Positions 31,767 through 42,639 are shown, counted from the first letter of the stretch. The stretch is 43,160 nucleotides of DNA from Spirogloea muscicola (GCA_009602725.1 WELB01000015.1:396770-439929); one strand, 5' to 3'. Notes: a model not told the origin generated them from the sequence alone. Translations and numbers: made by a program.

Positions 31767-33955
31767 ATGACCATGATATCGATGGCGGCAGCTGCGCTCC
31801 TCCTGGCTGCCACCGCCGCCTACGTCGCTGCTGCTTCCTTGGCAGAGCCGTCAGTGCTGCAGCTCGTCACGGACGCCCATGTCCGCCGGTCGAAGGCCGC
31901 TCCTGTCAACTTCGCCTCCTCCAATCTGAGGCGACTTGGCCAAATGCGGATGTCCTCCGCCGAAGCAGCTGCCCCAGAGACCTCTGACGGCTTCCGTTAC
32001 GCCAGCATCCAGGCGCCACCTGCCTGGGATTGGCGCCAGGCCACCCCCTGTGTGTTGACCACTGTTAAAAGCCAGGAGGTTGGCTGCGCCAACTGCTGGG
32101 CCGTCGTCGCTGCGGACGCCATTGCATCGGCTCGGGCAGTGGCTGAGGTACAAGAAGTGGATGATCTGTCACCCCAGGACGTCCAGCTGTGCGAGGGAGC
32201 AGACTGCTGCTCTGGAGGTTGGCCAGAACTGGCCTTGGAGACTGCGACCAATGGCAACTTGACCTCCCATCTTGTGGCCTGGGAGCTCACCCCTGCTGGA
32301 AATGCTCTCGCCTTAATGCAAGCTGTGTCAGTACAGGTAACCGTCTGCTCCAACATTCCTCCTCCCTTTCCAGTCATCCTGAAAGCTGAAAGCATGCTAT
32401 TCAGCTCCGATCTACACATGAATATTCGTGTGGTGCTGTTTGGCAGCTACAGAGATACCCATCAGCTAAGTTGACATGCCTTTGCTCGGGCTGCTCGCTG
32501 GCTTGTGCGCAACAGCACCCTCATGGTCGACGGCAGTATGACAAATCACTGTGCCTTGTCTTGCTCGAGTCAGGCCTATGAATGACGCTTTCTGTGCGAC
32601 ATTTTGCAGCCAGTGATTGCCTATGTCAGCTCGTCCAGTGGCTTGCTGACCTCCTACTCGGGAGGTGTCTTTTCCTGCAAATTTGACAATCGAGAAGTGG
32701 ACCATGCTGTGCTGGTGGTGGGCTATGCGACTGATGTCCCGGAGCCCTATTGGTTGGTCAAGAACTCGTGGGGCCCGCTATGGGGTGAGGGCGGCTATGC
32801 AAAGCTGGCCATGTCTACCAGAGATGGGGCATGCGGCATGCTCTCAATGCCAGCCCTTATGCCCATATACCTGCCCAAAGGAGGCTCTTGCACGGGTACA
32901 GTCAACCCCTGCGGTGCAGGCACGTGCATAGCCTTGGGGTCTCACAAGGCATATACCTGCAACTGCCCCCAGAAGCATGTATTAGACGCCAGCAATGCAA
33001 TGGCGCCCAAGTGTGTCCCTGCACAGGTGAAGGTGCAAGAACCGGACAGCTCTGCAGGTGGGTACTTATGCTACACATGTTTCCGCAGCTTCCTCCATTT
33101 TTCTTATTTGCTACTTGAAGTACACCTGCCCACATTGAAGAAGGAGAAGAATGAGATGCCAGGCAATTGCATTTTGCATACATATGGATTGCCACAGGCC
33201 TACACTGACTCAAAGCACATATGCAGGTTCTGAAGTCGCGCTAGTCCATGAAGTGTTCATTGAGCATGTCATGCGTGAGGGAGAGTCACTCGATTCAATT
33301 GCTCAAGTCCTTGTGCAACTTTGCGGCCCAGTAGCCTCTCCTGCAAATATCAGGGCCAGTAATGTCAGAGTCCCTTTAGTCGCCGGCATGATTCTCCAGG
33401 TAATTGCTTGACCGATATGCTAGCAACGTATCATCCTCAGATGTGTGTCCATGTTCAGAAGTGATTCTTATAGTCCAACCCTTGCCCGAGCTTTTTGGCA
33501 TGCTCCAGGCTGACGGCAGCTCACTGCTGCAAGAACGTGCCTCAAGCACTCGTCCACATCTTGCATGACAGGTACCCTGTAGACAAGTGATTGGGAGGTA
33601 CTGTGGTTGCACACCTGACACAACAGTCTGTGGATGGACTTCAAAGTTGTACAGTTCCTTGTGCGATGCCATCTGCAACTATGACACGCCCACTCGGAAG
33701 CCAGATGCCAATGGGCAATGTGATCCTTGCCAGGCAGCTTGCGAGGGCCGCTGCTTTGGCAACATGAGAATCCCTTATCCTGCCTACTGTGACGACGTTA
33801 ATTACTATACTCCATGCCCTTACCCACCGTTCCCACCCATCACCAGTAGCTGCACTGACTACCTAAACGAGTGCCAAAGCTGCTGCTGGGGCCTTGGGTA
33901 TGGTTCTTTTGCGTTTAATCAATGCTTCTCAAATTGCAGGAGAGGAAAATGCTAG
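31767..33955 (+). CDS. Secreted papain-family (C1A) cysteine protease with EGF-like, LysM and Kazal-like Cys-rich domains
   Basis: Four exons join in phase: 31767-32336, 32610-33057, 33227-33399 and 33572-33955 (TAG), giving 524 residues. All junctions are GT-AG. The N-terminus is a signal peptide (AAAALLLAATAAYVAAASLA). The propeptide is short (about residues 25-80) and lacks the usual ERFNIN helix pattern. The catalytic domain starts near PPAWDWR. Active-site Cys is C110 (GCANCWA), His is H222 (VDHAVLVVGY) and Asn is N242 (YWLVKNSWGPLWGEGGY). Q103 probably serves the oxyanion hole, one residue further from the Cys than in papain. A six-Cys EGF-like module (about 284-325) follows, then a LysM-like module (about 350-399, VMREGESLDSIAQ ... 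NVRVPLVAGMILQVP). The tail is Cys-rich, starting with a Kazal-like VCGWTSKLYSSLCDAIC. A cell-wall or extracellular role is inferred from the signal peptide and LysM, which binds GlcNAc polymers in known families. Confidence 0.85.
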
Positions 33956-34800
33956 ATTTTCTGCCTCCATGTGCACTTGCACCTATGCTCGAGCAAAGAA
34001 ATAAGAATAGCGAGCAACAAAAGTTGCTCGAAGTTTGCCCACACCTTTGGCTACAATTTCTCCTTGGTAGCTTTCTATGCGCTTGTCAGCTTTCAGCAGC
34101 AGAATAAATTTGGAGTCATTCTCAACCTGCCGACATGAACTCAGCTTTTCAGCACAATGAATATGCGTGTTGCTCATTTGCTTTGCTGAAGCCTCATATC
34201 TGGGTTTGCCTTTGCCTACAACAAAGAACAACAATATGCGCAAGATGTGAGAGCGTTGTGGATTAAGCAGCTCTTGCATGGCTTTACCGGATCAGGTCAA
34301 ATGTCACTAGTCGAGAACAATCTGCAGGGTGAAGACACTTCTAACCTAGTCGGGATCTTGTCCAATTTGGCATCAATCATCATCCATCAACATGCAGACC
34401 GTTGTTCATGTATGCGACATTAGTGGCTCTGCTTAGTAAACAGTGGTGTCTTACAAACCCAGCTTAGTACTTTGACATGAATGAAGATTAATAAGGAGCA
34501 TTGCCACTAGCGAATGCGTGGGGGGGACATGAGGTCAGGAGGCAGCTGTCCAGCCAGCTCAGACTATGGACGTAGCAAGCGATCATTGGCGAGTCAGGCC
34601 GGAGTACACGATTGGAGAACCTCTGCGCTCAAGTCTGACCACCAATAACATTTTTTCCCAACATAAGATAATCTACACAAGGCCCTCTCCCAAAAGAGCG
34701 GGCCATACTTGTTAATTTATTCTTCTTATGAAGCCACCTTGGCTTTTCCAAGGAGAACGGCTGCGGGACGCGCTGTGTCCCTAGGCGAGGTGAGCAGACC
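33956..34800. other. 3' flank of the protease gene, no supportable gene
   Basis: AT-richer sequence with short frames only (for example 33983-34279 minus), none with a recognisable motif. Confidence 0.5.
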
Positions 34801-34804
34801 GACT

Positions 34805-34982
34805 TCAACGCTGCTGGCTCGCTAGCTCAGATCTTTCGCATGCAACTAAGCATCCAGCGGTCCATGGCCCACGCCTTGCATCTGCGTGCTGGCCGTGCTC
34901 TAGCTGCAGCCTCTAGCTTTCGTCAGGGGGATTGCTCTCCGGCTGCTAGTCTTTCTAATTTGCGGATCCTCACTGGAGGTTA
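34805..34982 (+). mobile_element. 5'-truncated LINE copy (C-terminal coding end)
   Basis: One frame reads DFNAAGSLAQIFRMQLSIQR, SMAHALHLRAGRALAAAS and SPAASLSNLRILTGG-stop. This matches residue for residue in layout the C-terminus of the long LINE copies. It contains the uninterrupted TCCATGGCCC that was the target of the 98-bp insertion at 11.2 kb. Confidence 0.8.
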
Positions 34983-35039
34983 GAAATTGACTATGAAAAG
35001 CGTCGAGAAAGCGCTTTTGGCCCCTTCGGACCTTGCCAA

Positions 35040-35223
35040 TAATTTACACCTTTCGGCTTTCGGCCCTTTGGACCTTGTCCATTCTTTTTGGGCTGGCCTT
35101 TTCCAGGCCCCGTCTCGAATTGGGCGAGCTTTTCTGTTTTCGGGCTGGCTGTTCACAGCCCTTGGCCCCTTTGGGAGAGCCACTTTCTATCTTCCAAAAG
35201 TAGCGAGAGCTGTGAAAAGCAAG
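35040..35223 (+). mobile_element. Two consecutive hairpin tails
   Basis: The first is GGGCTGGCCTTTTCCAGGCC ... TTGGGCGAGC. The second is GGGCTGGCTGTTCACAGCCC ... TTTGGGAGAGCC. An inverted tail half (AGCTGTGAAAAGCAAGCCC) follows at 35208-35226. Its other half lies beyond the LINE at 39315-39345. Confidence 0.7.
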
Positions 35224-35231
35224 CCCAGAGA
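35224..35231 (+). repeat. Target-site duplication of the 35.2-39.3 kb LINE (3' side of the element)
   Basis: CCCAGAGA here is repeated at 39315-39322. The two sides together restore a continuous hairpin tail. Confidence 0.8.
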
Positions 35232-38200
35232 AGAAAGGGCTCGCCCATAGAGAAGAGGGGCTGGCAAAGCCAGCCCAAAAAGAATGGACAATGTTCAAAG
35301 CCAAAGAAAGAGATGCCAAAGAAGGACTACTCTACCAAACACAACAGCACACTAGGGAAGCTCAATACCCACGAGTGAGCAACAGCAGGTCAGAACAGCT
35401 CGATGCGGGGAAGGAGGCGCTCCGCCGAGACTCGGAGGCGGCGGCCAGAGCGCGTCCTGCGCGCGTGTGGACTGCGAGGGCAAGGGAACGTTGGAATGAT
35501 ACTGCCAGGCGCATGCTGGAGACTTGGGCGAGCGACCCGGCGGCGTTGAAGCCGGGCAGCGCCCCGGGCAGACCCGACCTCCGGTCAATAGCCTGACGGG
35601 CAAGCCGCTCGAGGAGATCCAGCCAGCGGCTGCCGAACGCCCCGTGGACGTCGATCGCCAAGGCCGCGAACTCGTCGCCAACCGGGTGGTCAGCGTATTT
35701 GCGCTCTTTTCCCCGGGCCGCCAGGCCTACCGCATGCCCTGCAAGCGACGCCGACTTGGTGGGGTTGCCGGAGTCGAAGCAGTCTGTTGTCACGACGTCG
35801 GCGATGATGCGGGAGCCGCCGCGGCGGGATAGCGACCAGGTCGGCGCGTCGGGTGTGGGGCAGGCCGTCCGCGCCCCGCTGGATTGGCATTACTGAGGAG
35901 TTTTCCACCGCCACCTTGAAGCCCGCCTCGATGAACACCCACTGCATACCATCGCGCAGAAGATCATGGGAAGCGGTCCGCTCGCCCCCGTGTGCGCAAC
36001 GGAGCATGTGCGCGGCCAGCTCTGCAGGGTCGGCGTGCCGGGCGCCGCACTCGCACTGTGTGACACCCACGAGGCAGGGAGGGAGGAGTCCCAAGAGCCG
36101 CTGCACCGCCGTCCGGAAGACCTCATCGGGCATGGTAAGTGCTGCGTAGAGTGGGAGCGCTTGGAGCCACGCCGCCGCCCCAGGGGAAGAGGCGGAAAGA
36201 AGCCGAGCACGCCCGCGAACGTCAGACGGAGGGAGAAGCTCCACCGCCTGGTCAGAGGCCGCCTTCTCGACCAACGCCGTGAAGCGTGCCTGGGCACGCT
36301 GGTCGGGGGTGTGGGCGAGGTGCGGGAAGGGAACAGTCTGCCCTGACATGTTGGGGTGGACCGCCAGGAGCCTGTCGCGGGCAGTGCGGAGGGCGACTTG
36401 GGAAGGGTAGTGGGCCTGTCTCCACGTCAGCTGCCGCCCGCTCCAGGGCGCGTTGTCCGTGGACGAGGAACCTCTGACACATGGGGGCTGCCACCTGCGC
36501 CCAGCTTCCCAGGAAGGCCGCCTCACAGACACGGGCAACTGAGCCGCATCCCAGGCCGCCACGACTGGTCGGCAGGCTGGCCTGCAGCTGCGCAGCTGAA
36601 GTGGTGAGGAACGCTGGGTGCTGCACGAGGGAGGCTGCGGCCGCCATGATGCCGGAGTCGAAGGCCTCATACGCTGCTGTCACCGCCGGTGAGGGAGGGA
36701 CGGTGCGGGCCAGGTAATGGGGCCGCTGCGCGATGCAACGGGTCAGCATGGCGGTTGCCAGCTGCATGTCTTGCAGCGTGTGCAGGCGGTCCGCTGGCCG
36801 GAGGTGGTCCTGCAGCCGCACCTGCAGCTGCTCCGCCACGAAGGCAGGTGTGCCCAGGGGGACGCCGAGGAGAGTTAGGCCCTCGGCCGGTGTCTGGCAG
36901 CCCACGGGCAGGCCCAGGTGGGCTGGCAGGGGACCCGCAGGGGACCAGGCGCTGCACTTGTCCGCCCTGATGTCCAGGCCGATCGCGCCCAGCTGCACCT
37001 GGAGGGTAGCAAAGGCAGCCACGACGTCTGCAGGCGGTCCCACCAGAGTGGTATCATCTGCGTACGTCGGCACCAGCACGCCAAGGTGAGCCGCGACCGT
37101 TGCCTGGAGCGCGCGGTGGTGTGCCAGCGCGTAGTAGAATCCCGCGAGTGGATCCCCTTGACGTGCACCCCTGGTGGAGTGGAGGGTCTCCACCTCTCCC
37201 CCCCCTGTCCGCCACAGCAGGTTGCTTGGCTGACCGTACCCCAGCCTGAAGAAGGGTAGAAGGCTGGGGAAGGCCTCGCGCAGCGCCTCCGCGATGACAT
37301 CCCGATCAACGCTGTTGAAAGCATTGCGGACATCGACTGCCAAGGCCACCCACTCGGGGTGCAGGTCCAGTGAGGCCCGTACCCCGTGCACGACCGTCTC
37401 GCCGCCGCTCCGCAGCCCTGCGCCGAACTGCTGAGGCACCAGGTGTGCTTGGGCCTGCCCCGCGTGCTGTTGCCAGCAGAGTGCGCGCCCCACCAGACGG
37501 TAGACTACCTCCCCGATGGCGATGGGCCGGACCCCTCCGCCGGCCTTGCTGAGCGCCAGCAGTGTGCTGGTGCACAGGACGGCCCGAATGCTAGCTGGGA
37601 CCTGGTCGCGGGCGAGGAGCTGGCACACCTGGTGGAGCGCCGCGAAGTCGGCAGGGTCCCCCTCCAAGAAGATTTCCCGAAGGTGCTCGGTGAGCAGATG
37701 GGAAGGACCTCCAGCGGCTGCGCGGCGGCTGCTCTGCAGGGCCTGCCGCAGGGCGTCGGCGTCGAGGACCACCTCCTCCAGCGGGGTGAAGGTGTCCAGC
37801 CACGGGGGCAGGGGGTTGCGCACCGGAGGGTGCAGGGAGTCCAGGGCCGCCCGCGTGGCGGCGCTGGCGGGCGCCAGCACCGAGTCGTCCAGGGCCTGGA
37901 CCGCCCTGGACAACTCGCCCGCATGACCGAAGCGTAGCGCCCTGCGGACGGTGGCGGCCTCGGCTGGCGCGGCCCGTGCGGCACCACGGTCTGCCGCCGA
38001 GGTGGCCACCGCTGCGTCGTGGCGCGCCAGGAGCTCCTCCCAATGGCCGCCCTCGAACATCTGGACGCGCTCCAGGAGGGGCTGCTGGCCCTGCCGGCGG
38101 CCGTCGTTGGGGACGCGCCCAAGCAGCAGCCGGGGGAAGAGGAGGAAAGCCTTCCAGGCCGCCTCGTCCCGGTGGTCACGGACAATCCGCTGCATCACCG

Positions 38201-38636
38201 GGCGGAGCGCGCGGCGGACGTGCGGGCGCACCCATCGGGGGATGTGGCGGACGAGCGGGAGGGCCGTCTGGCGGAGGACGGCAGCCAGGTCGAGGCCGGC
38301 CAGCCACAGCCAGTGCTGGGGCGTGGGCGGGGGCGGCACAGGAGGGACTGGCCGGCCTGACCGGCCCCTGCGGCCACCACCGGCCGCTGCGCCACTTGCC
38401 TGCTCCGCACGGTTGTTTTGCACACGCAGGCTCTCGCGTGGGATGCTCGGGCGGACCGCGTGGCGTGGGGCTGCTGGCAGTACTGGCATCGCAGCGGGTC
38501 GGGCGGAGGAGGTGGAGGCGACGGCGATGGCGCGGGCTCACTCGGCGAGGGTGGAGGCGGCGGCGGCGGAGGCGGCGCCGATGGCTGGCTCAACAGTGGT
38601 GGGTGCTGGAGTGGCGGAGGCGCCGCCGGCGGCGCG

Positions 38637-38667
<31 letters not shown>

Positions 38668-39314
38668 GGGACGGCGGCCCTGACATCGCTGAGGCGGGAG
38701 GCGATAGAGGCTCCTCCGCGGTGTGCTCTCGAGCAGGGACGGCCTCCTGCACAGAGACGGTGGGGCCGCAGGCCGCGGCTGCCGCAGCCGCCGCCGCGGC
38801 GATGCGGCCGGCGCGCTTCAAACAGGCGTGCGCATGTATCGCCAGTCCATGTGCGTTCTTGCACAATTTGGGGCAGCGGGGGCACTGCACGCCCTCGGGC
38901 TCCACGGGCGGCGGTGGCGGCGGCGGCGGAGTTGGGGGGAGCGATGGCGGCGTTGCGGTGGGCGTCGGTGGCGTGTGGAGAGGGAATGGCGGCGGCGGCG
39001 GCGGAGCGGGCCTGCAGATGAAATGGAGGCAGGAGGCGGCGAGGACGGCGGGAAGCGGCGACGGCGCTGGAGGCGGAGGCGGGGGCGCGGCGCGGGGCTG
39101 TCTGACTCGGGGACGAGGCGCTCTGACAGCCTCGCACTGGTGCTTCGCCAGGAGCGACTCCTGGAGCCACTCCGGGCTCGGACTCCGTCGGCGGCGCGGG
39201 TNCCGCGGACCCCAAGGCGGGCGCCGCCGGCAGCGATACCGGCGGCGGCCCGGGGTTTAGGAGGGGCGGCGGCGGCGGCGGCGGCGCCCACGACCTAGCT
39301 CACTGCCGCACACC
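35232..39314 (-). mobile_element. RLE-type non-LTR retrotransposon copy B, near full length, inserted in an older tail
   Basis: The element is 4.08 kb. From its 5' end it has GC-rich leader DNA, N-terminal zinc fingers, reverse transcriptase, a zinc knuckle, an endonuclease-like region, a short 3' UTR and the hairpin GGGCTGGCTTTGCCAGCCCC followed by ATGGGCGAGCC. CCCAGAGA flanks it on both sides. Joining the flanks gives a continuous minus-strand older tail (ACCTTGTCCATGC, TCTCTGGGCTTGCTTTTCAC, AGC). This supports the boundaries. Confidence 0.9.
35362..38905 (-). pseudogene. LINE copy B polyprotein: zinc fingers, reverse transcriptase, zinc knuckle, endonuclease-like domain (several frame breaks)
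   Basis: In one frame from 38905 there are two C2HC fingers, CPRCPKLCKNAHGLAIHAHAC and CQYCQQPHATRSARASHARAC, joined by a Ser/Pro-rich linker. The frame then changes between about 38420 and 38340. The reverse transcriptase frame includes WLWLAGLDLAAVLRQTALPL, AVDVRNAFNSVDRDVI, RGARQGDPLAGFYYALAHH and YADDTTLVG. An extra base near 36410 shifts to the frame holding CECGARHADPAELAAHMLRC and HTRRADLVAIPP. A two-base loss near 35820 shifts again to LAIDVHGAFGSRWLDLL and the SDLLLLTRGY-stop end. These breaks differ from the one in copy A, so they look like independent decay or assembly errors. The finger-to-RT change could instead be an ORF boundary. Confidence 0.85.
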
Positions 39315-39322
39315 CCCAGAGA
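39315..39322 (+). repeat. Target-site duplication of the 35.2-39.3 kb LINE (5' side of the element)
   Basis: CCCAGAGA matches 35224-35231. Confidence 0.8.
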
Positions 39323-39344
39323 GCATGGACAAGGTCCTAAGTGT

Positions 39345-39740
39345 GACGTCCTGATGCCTATACACGCAGTTAGGGGTTGAGGACGCCCTTTTTGGGATTC
39401 TGACCTAGGGTTATCAAGGACTACCCCCCTACAGAGTGAAACGCCTGCGCAGACGGTGCATACTCGCGCACACCACGCAGCGGAAGTCTTACCCTGAGGC
39501 ACCGGCAGAAGGCGGTGACTTTACTGAGGATCTGGCTTAGTAGCTGTCCTCAGATGGCGCAACCATGGTACTTACGGAGAGCCGGCGATGTCCGCAGCGA
39601 CGAGCTGCGGCAACGGGCTGAGCAGCAGATGGCGGCAGCAGAGCTGTGGCGGCGTCTGCGGCAGCAGGCAAGCAGGGCTGTGCCTCTCTCGGCGTCACTG
39701 ATCCGACTGATCCGTCTGGCCTCGGCTTACTACTGATAGA
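39345..39740. other. Spacer with an unassigned short open frame
   Basis: The plus frame ending at 39736 (MAQPWYLRRAGDVRSDELRQ ... LIRLASAYY-stop) is Arg/Ala-rich and not recognised. No splice context or domain supports it as a gene. Confidence 0.3.
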
Positions 39741-39744
39741 GGAC

Positions 39745-40130
39745 AGCGCTTCCAAATTGACTGGTTGCTGTGAGAGGCCAGCCCAAAAGAGTGGACAAGG
39801 TCTGGAGGGACAGGGTTAGACAGCTAAATCTGCTACACAGGGTGCAGGAATTTACAGGCACCGGTGGGGACGCCCCGAAGTCCCTAAACCCAACGGTGAC
39901 GAGATGATAATGGAAGCGGCACCGTTGGCACGCTCAAACGGAGGGACATTACACTAGCGCCGAAAGGCGCTAAAAGCACACAGCTATGCAAGTGCCTACA
40001 GCGACTGGGAGCTTAGTAACCGCGACTCGGCAGCCGCAAATCGCAGTAAGGTGCAGCTGGAAAGCGTCGGCCTGACAAAACAGAAAAGCAGGCAAAGCTT
40101 GGCCTGTCCGCAAGAGCACTTGCCCTCGCC
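39745..40130 (-). mobile_element. Inverted LINE tail and C-terminal remnant
   Basis: The minus strand has a tail (ACCTTGTCCACTCTTTTGGG, CTGGCCTCTCACAGC) at about 39765-39810 and a coding end FPAAPYCDLRLPSRGY-stop at about 40014-40065. Confidence 0.65.
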
Positions 40131-40139
40131 CTTCTCGCC

Positions 40140-40690
40140 CCCTTGAATACATCTGCTTCGCATTCTTGGAAAGAGCTACTCTACCTTGGAAGAGCTGCTT
40201 CGACGACGTATCACTGAGCGGCCAATTCGTGCTATTCGCATCCCATTCCCTCTGGACCTCTTCATTCTTTTGTTGGCTGCACATTTGCAGGCCTCGACCC
40301 CATTGTAGAGATGTTCCGTGTTTATGTACCTTCCGGCCCTTTCAACCTTTTTCATTTCTTTCGAACTGGCCTCTCACAGCCACTGCCATACATTGGAAGA
40401 GCTATTCACTCACTGCGAATTAGCCACTTTCTTCTCTGCCCTGCCGGTGACAACTGTGGACGTCCATTGCTGGCGATGGATGTGCACAGGGCGTTTGGCG
40501 TTCGGTGGCTGTGGCCTTCCTAACAGCATGCGCATGCGCCTGTCACTTTGCTGCAGTGGTCAATAGCACAGACGTTGCATCTGCATGCCAGTCGCGCGCT
40601 CTGGCTGCAGCCTCTGGATTTAGACTGGGGACTAGTACCCGGACACTAGTTTCTCTGACCTGCGGCTGCTCACTAGGGAATATTGAGCAC
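40140..40690 (+). mobile_element. Degraded LINE fragments with tails
   Basis: Tail signatures occur at about 40280 and 40365 (GAACTGGCCTCTCACAGCC ... TTGGAAGAGC). A coding piece AMDVHRAFGVRW corresponds to AIDVHGAFGSRW of the long copies. A frame with SRALAAASGFRLGTS precedes a divergent LINE end at about 40686. Confidence 0.6.
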
Positions 40691-40719
40691 CGAGTGGCCA
40701 ATTGATTCGCTGTGTGCTT

Positions 40720-41075
40720 CAGCTCTCTTTTGGCCCCTTCGAACTTTGTTCACATTTTTCTAGGCTGGCCAATAACAGCCATCGCCTTCTACTGGAAAAG
40801 ACCATCTTCCAGGCGGCTTGCACAGCCGGCTATCTATCGTCTACAGGGACTGTCATGCTATATCCCACTCATGACAGAACATCAAGGTGAGCTGCCCGGC
40901 AACAGTGCCGCTGGGTCGCTTGCCCAGGTGTTCCGCATGTGGCTTAACATCTTCTATCGACGTTTCAGGCTTAGGCGGTGCATGCCGGCGAGGGGCGCTT
41001 TGGCTGCTACTTATTGAATTCGTCGGATTAATTCCTTTCCAGCTGCAACTTACTCCAACTTGCGGCTCCTGACTT
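40720..41075 (+). mobile_element. Degraded LINE fragments with tails
   Basis: There is a tail at about 40760 (AGGCTGGCCAATAACAGCC ... ACTGGAAAAG), a coding piece with AAGSLAQVFRM and a coding end near 41030-41072 (FPAATYSNLRLLTW). Confidence 0.6.
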
Positions 41076-41099
41076 GGCTCCCATCCGCTGTAATCTCTT

Positions 41100-41700
41100 G
41101 CATAGCTGTCTGTCCTTAGCGCCTTCCGGCCCTTTGATCCTTGTCCAATCATTTCTGGGCTGGCTTCTCACAGGACTCGCCCCTCTTTGGAAGAGCTTGT
41201 TGCACCCAGCCCAATGCGCCATCAAGGCTGAGTATGCGGTCGCCTGCGCTGCTCGGGCTAAGGAGCTCAAGTATGCCGATCATCCGCGGGAATACGACTT
41301 CTTCTCGCTGGCTATCGACAAGCATGGGGCGTTGGGCGCTCGGTGGCTCGAGCTGCTCAACCAGCTCGCCCGCCACGCCATCGTCTGCCGCTTCCATGGG
41401 AGCCGGTGGACTTTCCTGCAGCCGGGTCGCTTGCGCAGGTGAACCGAATGCGCTTCACTGCTGCCTCTGGCCAGGGGACCCACTTCCAGGAGCCTAGCTT
41501 CTCTGACCTCCAGCTGCTTAGCAGGGGTTACTGAGTGATTCGTAGCCGCTTAATTTCGTTGTGTGCTTGTTTTTCTTAGCGCTTCCCCTGGCCCCCTTCT
41601 CGTCGGCCCCCTTCTCGTCCTTTGTTCATTCTTTTTCGGGCTGGCTTGTCCAGCCCCTATCCTCAATGGGCGAGCCCTCTCCTATTACTTCTTCTCTTTG
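41100..41700 (+). mobile_element. LINE fragment of the second subfamily with internal deletion and 3' tail
   Basis: A tail at about 41155 precedes a coding piece CAARAKELKYADHPREYDFF, SLAIDKHGALGARWLELLNQ. After a frame change this joins directly from MRF to TAASGQGTHFQEPSFSDLQL and LSRGY-stop (41534), skipping about 20 residues present in other copies. The 3' UTR (CTTAGCGCTTCCCCTGGCCC) ends in GGGCTGGCTTGTCCAGCCCC and AATGGGCGAGCC. Confidence 0.75.
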
Positions 41701-41779
41701 CAGAAGTCACGGACAGCAGTTTCATGTATGTTGCTCCTTTCGGCCCTTACCATGTAGCCTTGTTTAGTCTGCACTCGAC

Positions 41780-41910
41780 TCTGCCTGAACAATGTATTGG
41801 CTTGAATTGGCCTCCCTTTCAATTCATGCGCCCCGCGCGCCTTCTCTCTTTCGGCCCTTTCAGAGGGCGTTCGTTGGGCTGGCCTCGCACAGCCGTTGAC
41901 TTACATTGAT
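41780..41910 (+). mobile_element. LINE tail fragment
   Basis: TTGGCCTCCCTTTCAATTCA, then GGGCTGGCCTCGCACAGCC. Similar text precedes a tail at about 30230 and at 19050. Confidence 0.5.
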
Positions 41911-42065
41911 GCATTTGTCTATGACGGGCTGCCAACGGTCTACCTGTGACGATACGTCACTAGGTGTGAATTGTTAGCCCAATCGTCTCCTTGGCTATAC
42001 ATAATATATCTTGGAAACATTGGGCGGTCTTCGACGACAAGTTGAGTATTACGTCTAGGGTTTAT

Positions 42066-42260
42066 GGTGATGGAGTGTGTAATGAGTGATGGAGGGCCTG
42101 AGTTGGCCAAGTACATAGGCAAGCATATTGACAGATTTACATCATCTGTTGCTAAGCTGATCCGCTCAGTAACCACGAGTCAGCACATAGAGGTCGCCAA
42201 CTGATGCCCGAATACCGGACGGCTAATAAGCCCCTGTGCCATTAGCTAAGGCTTGACCAC
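42066..42260 (+). repeat. SINE-like dispersed repeat, copy
   Basis: GATGGAGTGTGTAATGAGTG, GGGCCTGAGTTGGCC, GCTGATCCGCTCAGTAACCA, ATAGAGGTCGCCAACTGATG and CCCGAATACCGGACGG occur in this order. The same order is found at 42410 and 42640. I could not recognise clear tRNA A and B boxes. Confidence 0.75.
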
Positions 42261-42409
42261 CTTTCTCTTTCGGTCTTCGGCCATTTCAAACCTTGTAAAT
42301 TTGGGCTGACCTCACATATCCATTGCCTTACATCGGTAGAGCTGTCTCTCTTTTTTAATATCTGGTGCCAAAGCATGAGGCTGAAGCTTGCTGCAGACCG
42401 GCAGGCTTA

Positions 42410-42605
42410 AGGAGATGGAGTGTGTATTAAGTAATGAAGGGCCTGTGTGGCCAAGCACATTGACGGATGTACATCATCTGCTGCTAAGCTGATCCGCTCA
42501 GTATTTACGAGTCAGTACATAGAGGCCGCTAAATGATGCCCGAATACCGGACGGCAATCGACCACCTTCTTGTGCCACCAACTAAGGCTCGACTAGCTCT
42601 CTGAT
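42410..42605 (+). repeat. SINE-like dispersed repeat, copy
   Basis: GGAGATGGAGTGTGTATTAA, GGGCCTGTGTGGCCAAGCAC, CTGATCCGCTCAGTATTTAC and GATGCCCGAATACCGGACGG are present. The 3' end reads TGCCACCAACTAAGGCTCGA. Confidence 0.75.
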
Positions 42606-42639
42606 GCTCAAGGGGGGAAATTTCGTGTATTTGAAACAA

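Noticed and set aside
38418-39298. Plus-strand Gly-rich open frames of up to 280 residues
   Set aside because: They are antisense shadows of the Pro/Ser-rich linker and leader of the minus-strand LINE.
35232-39314. R2 element in ribosomal DNA
   Set aside because: The flanks are an older LINE tail, not 28S rRNA sequence, and no rRNA gene is seen in the window.
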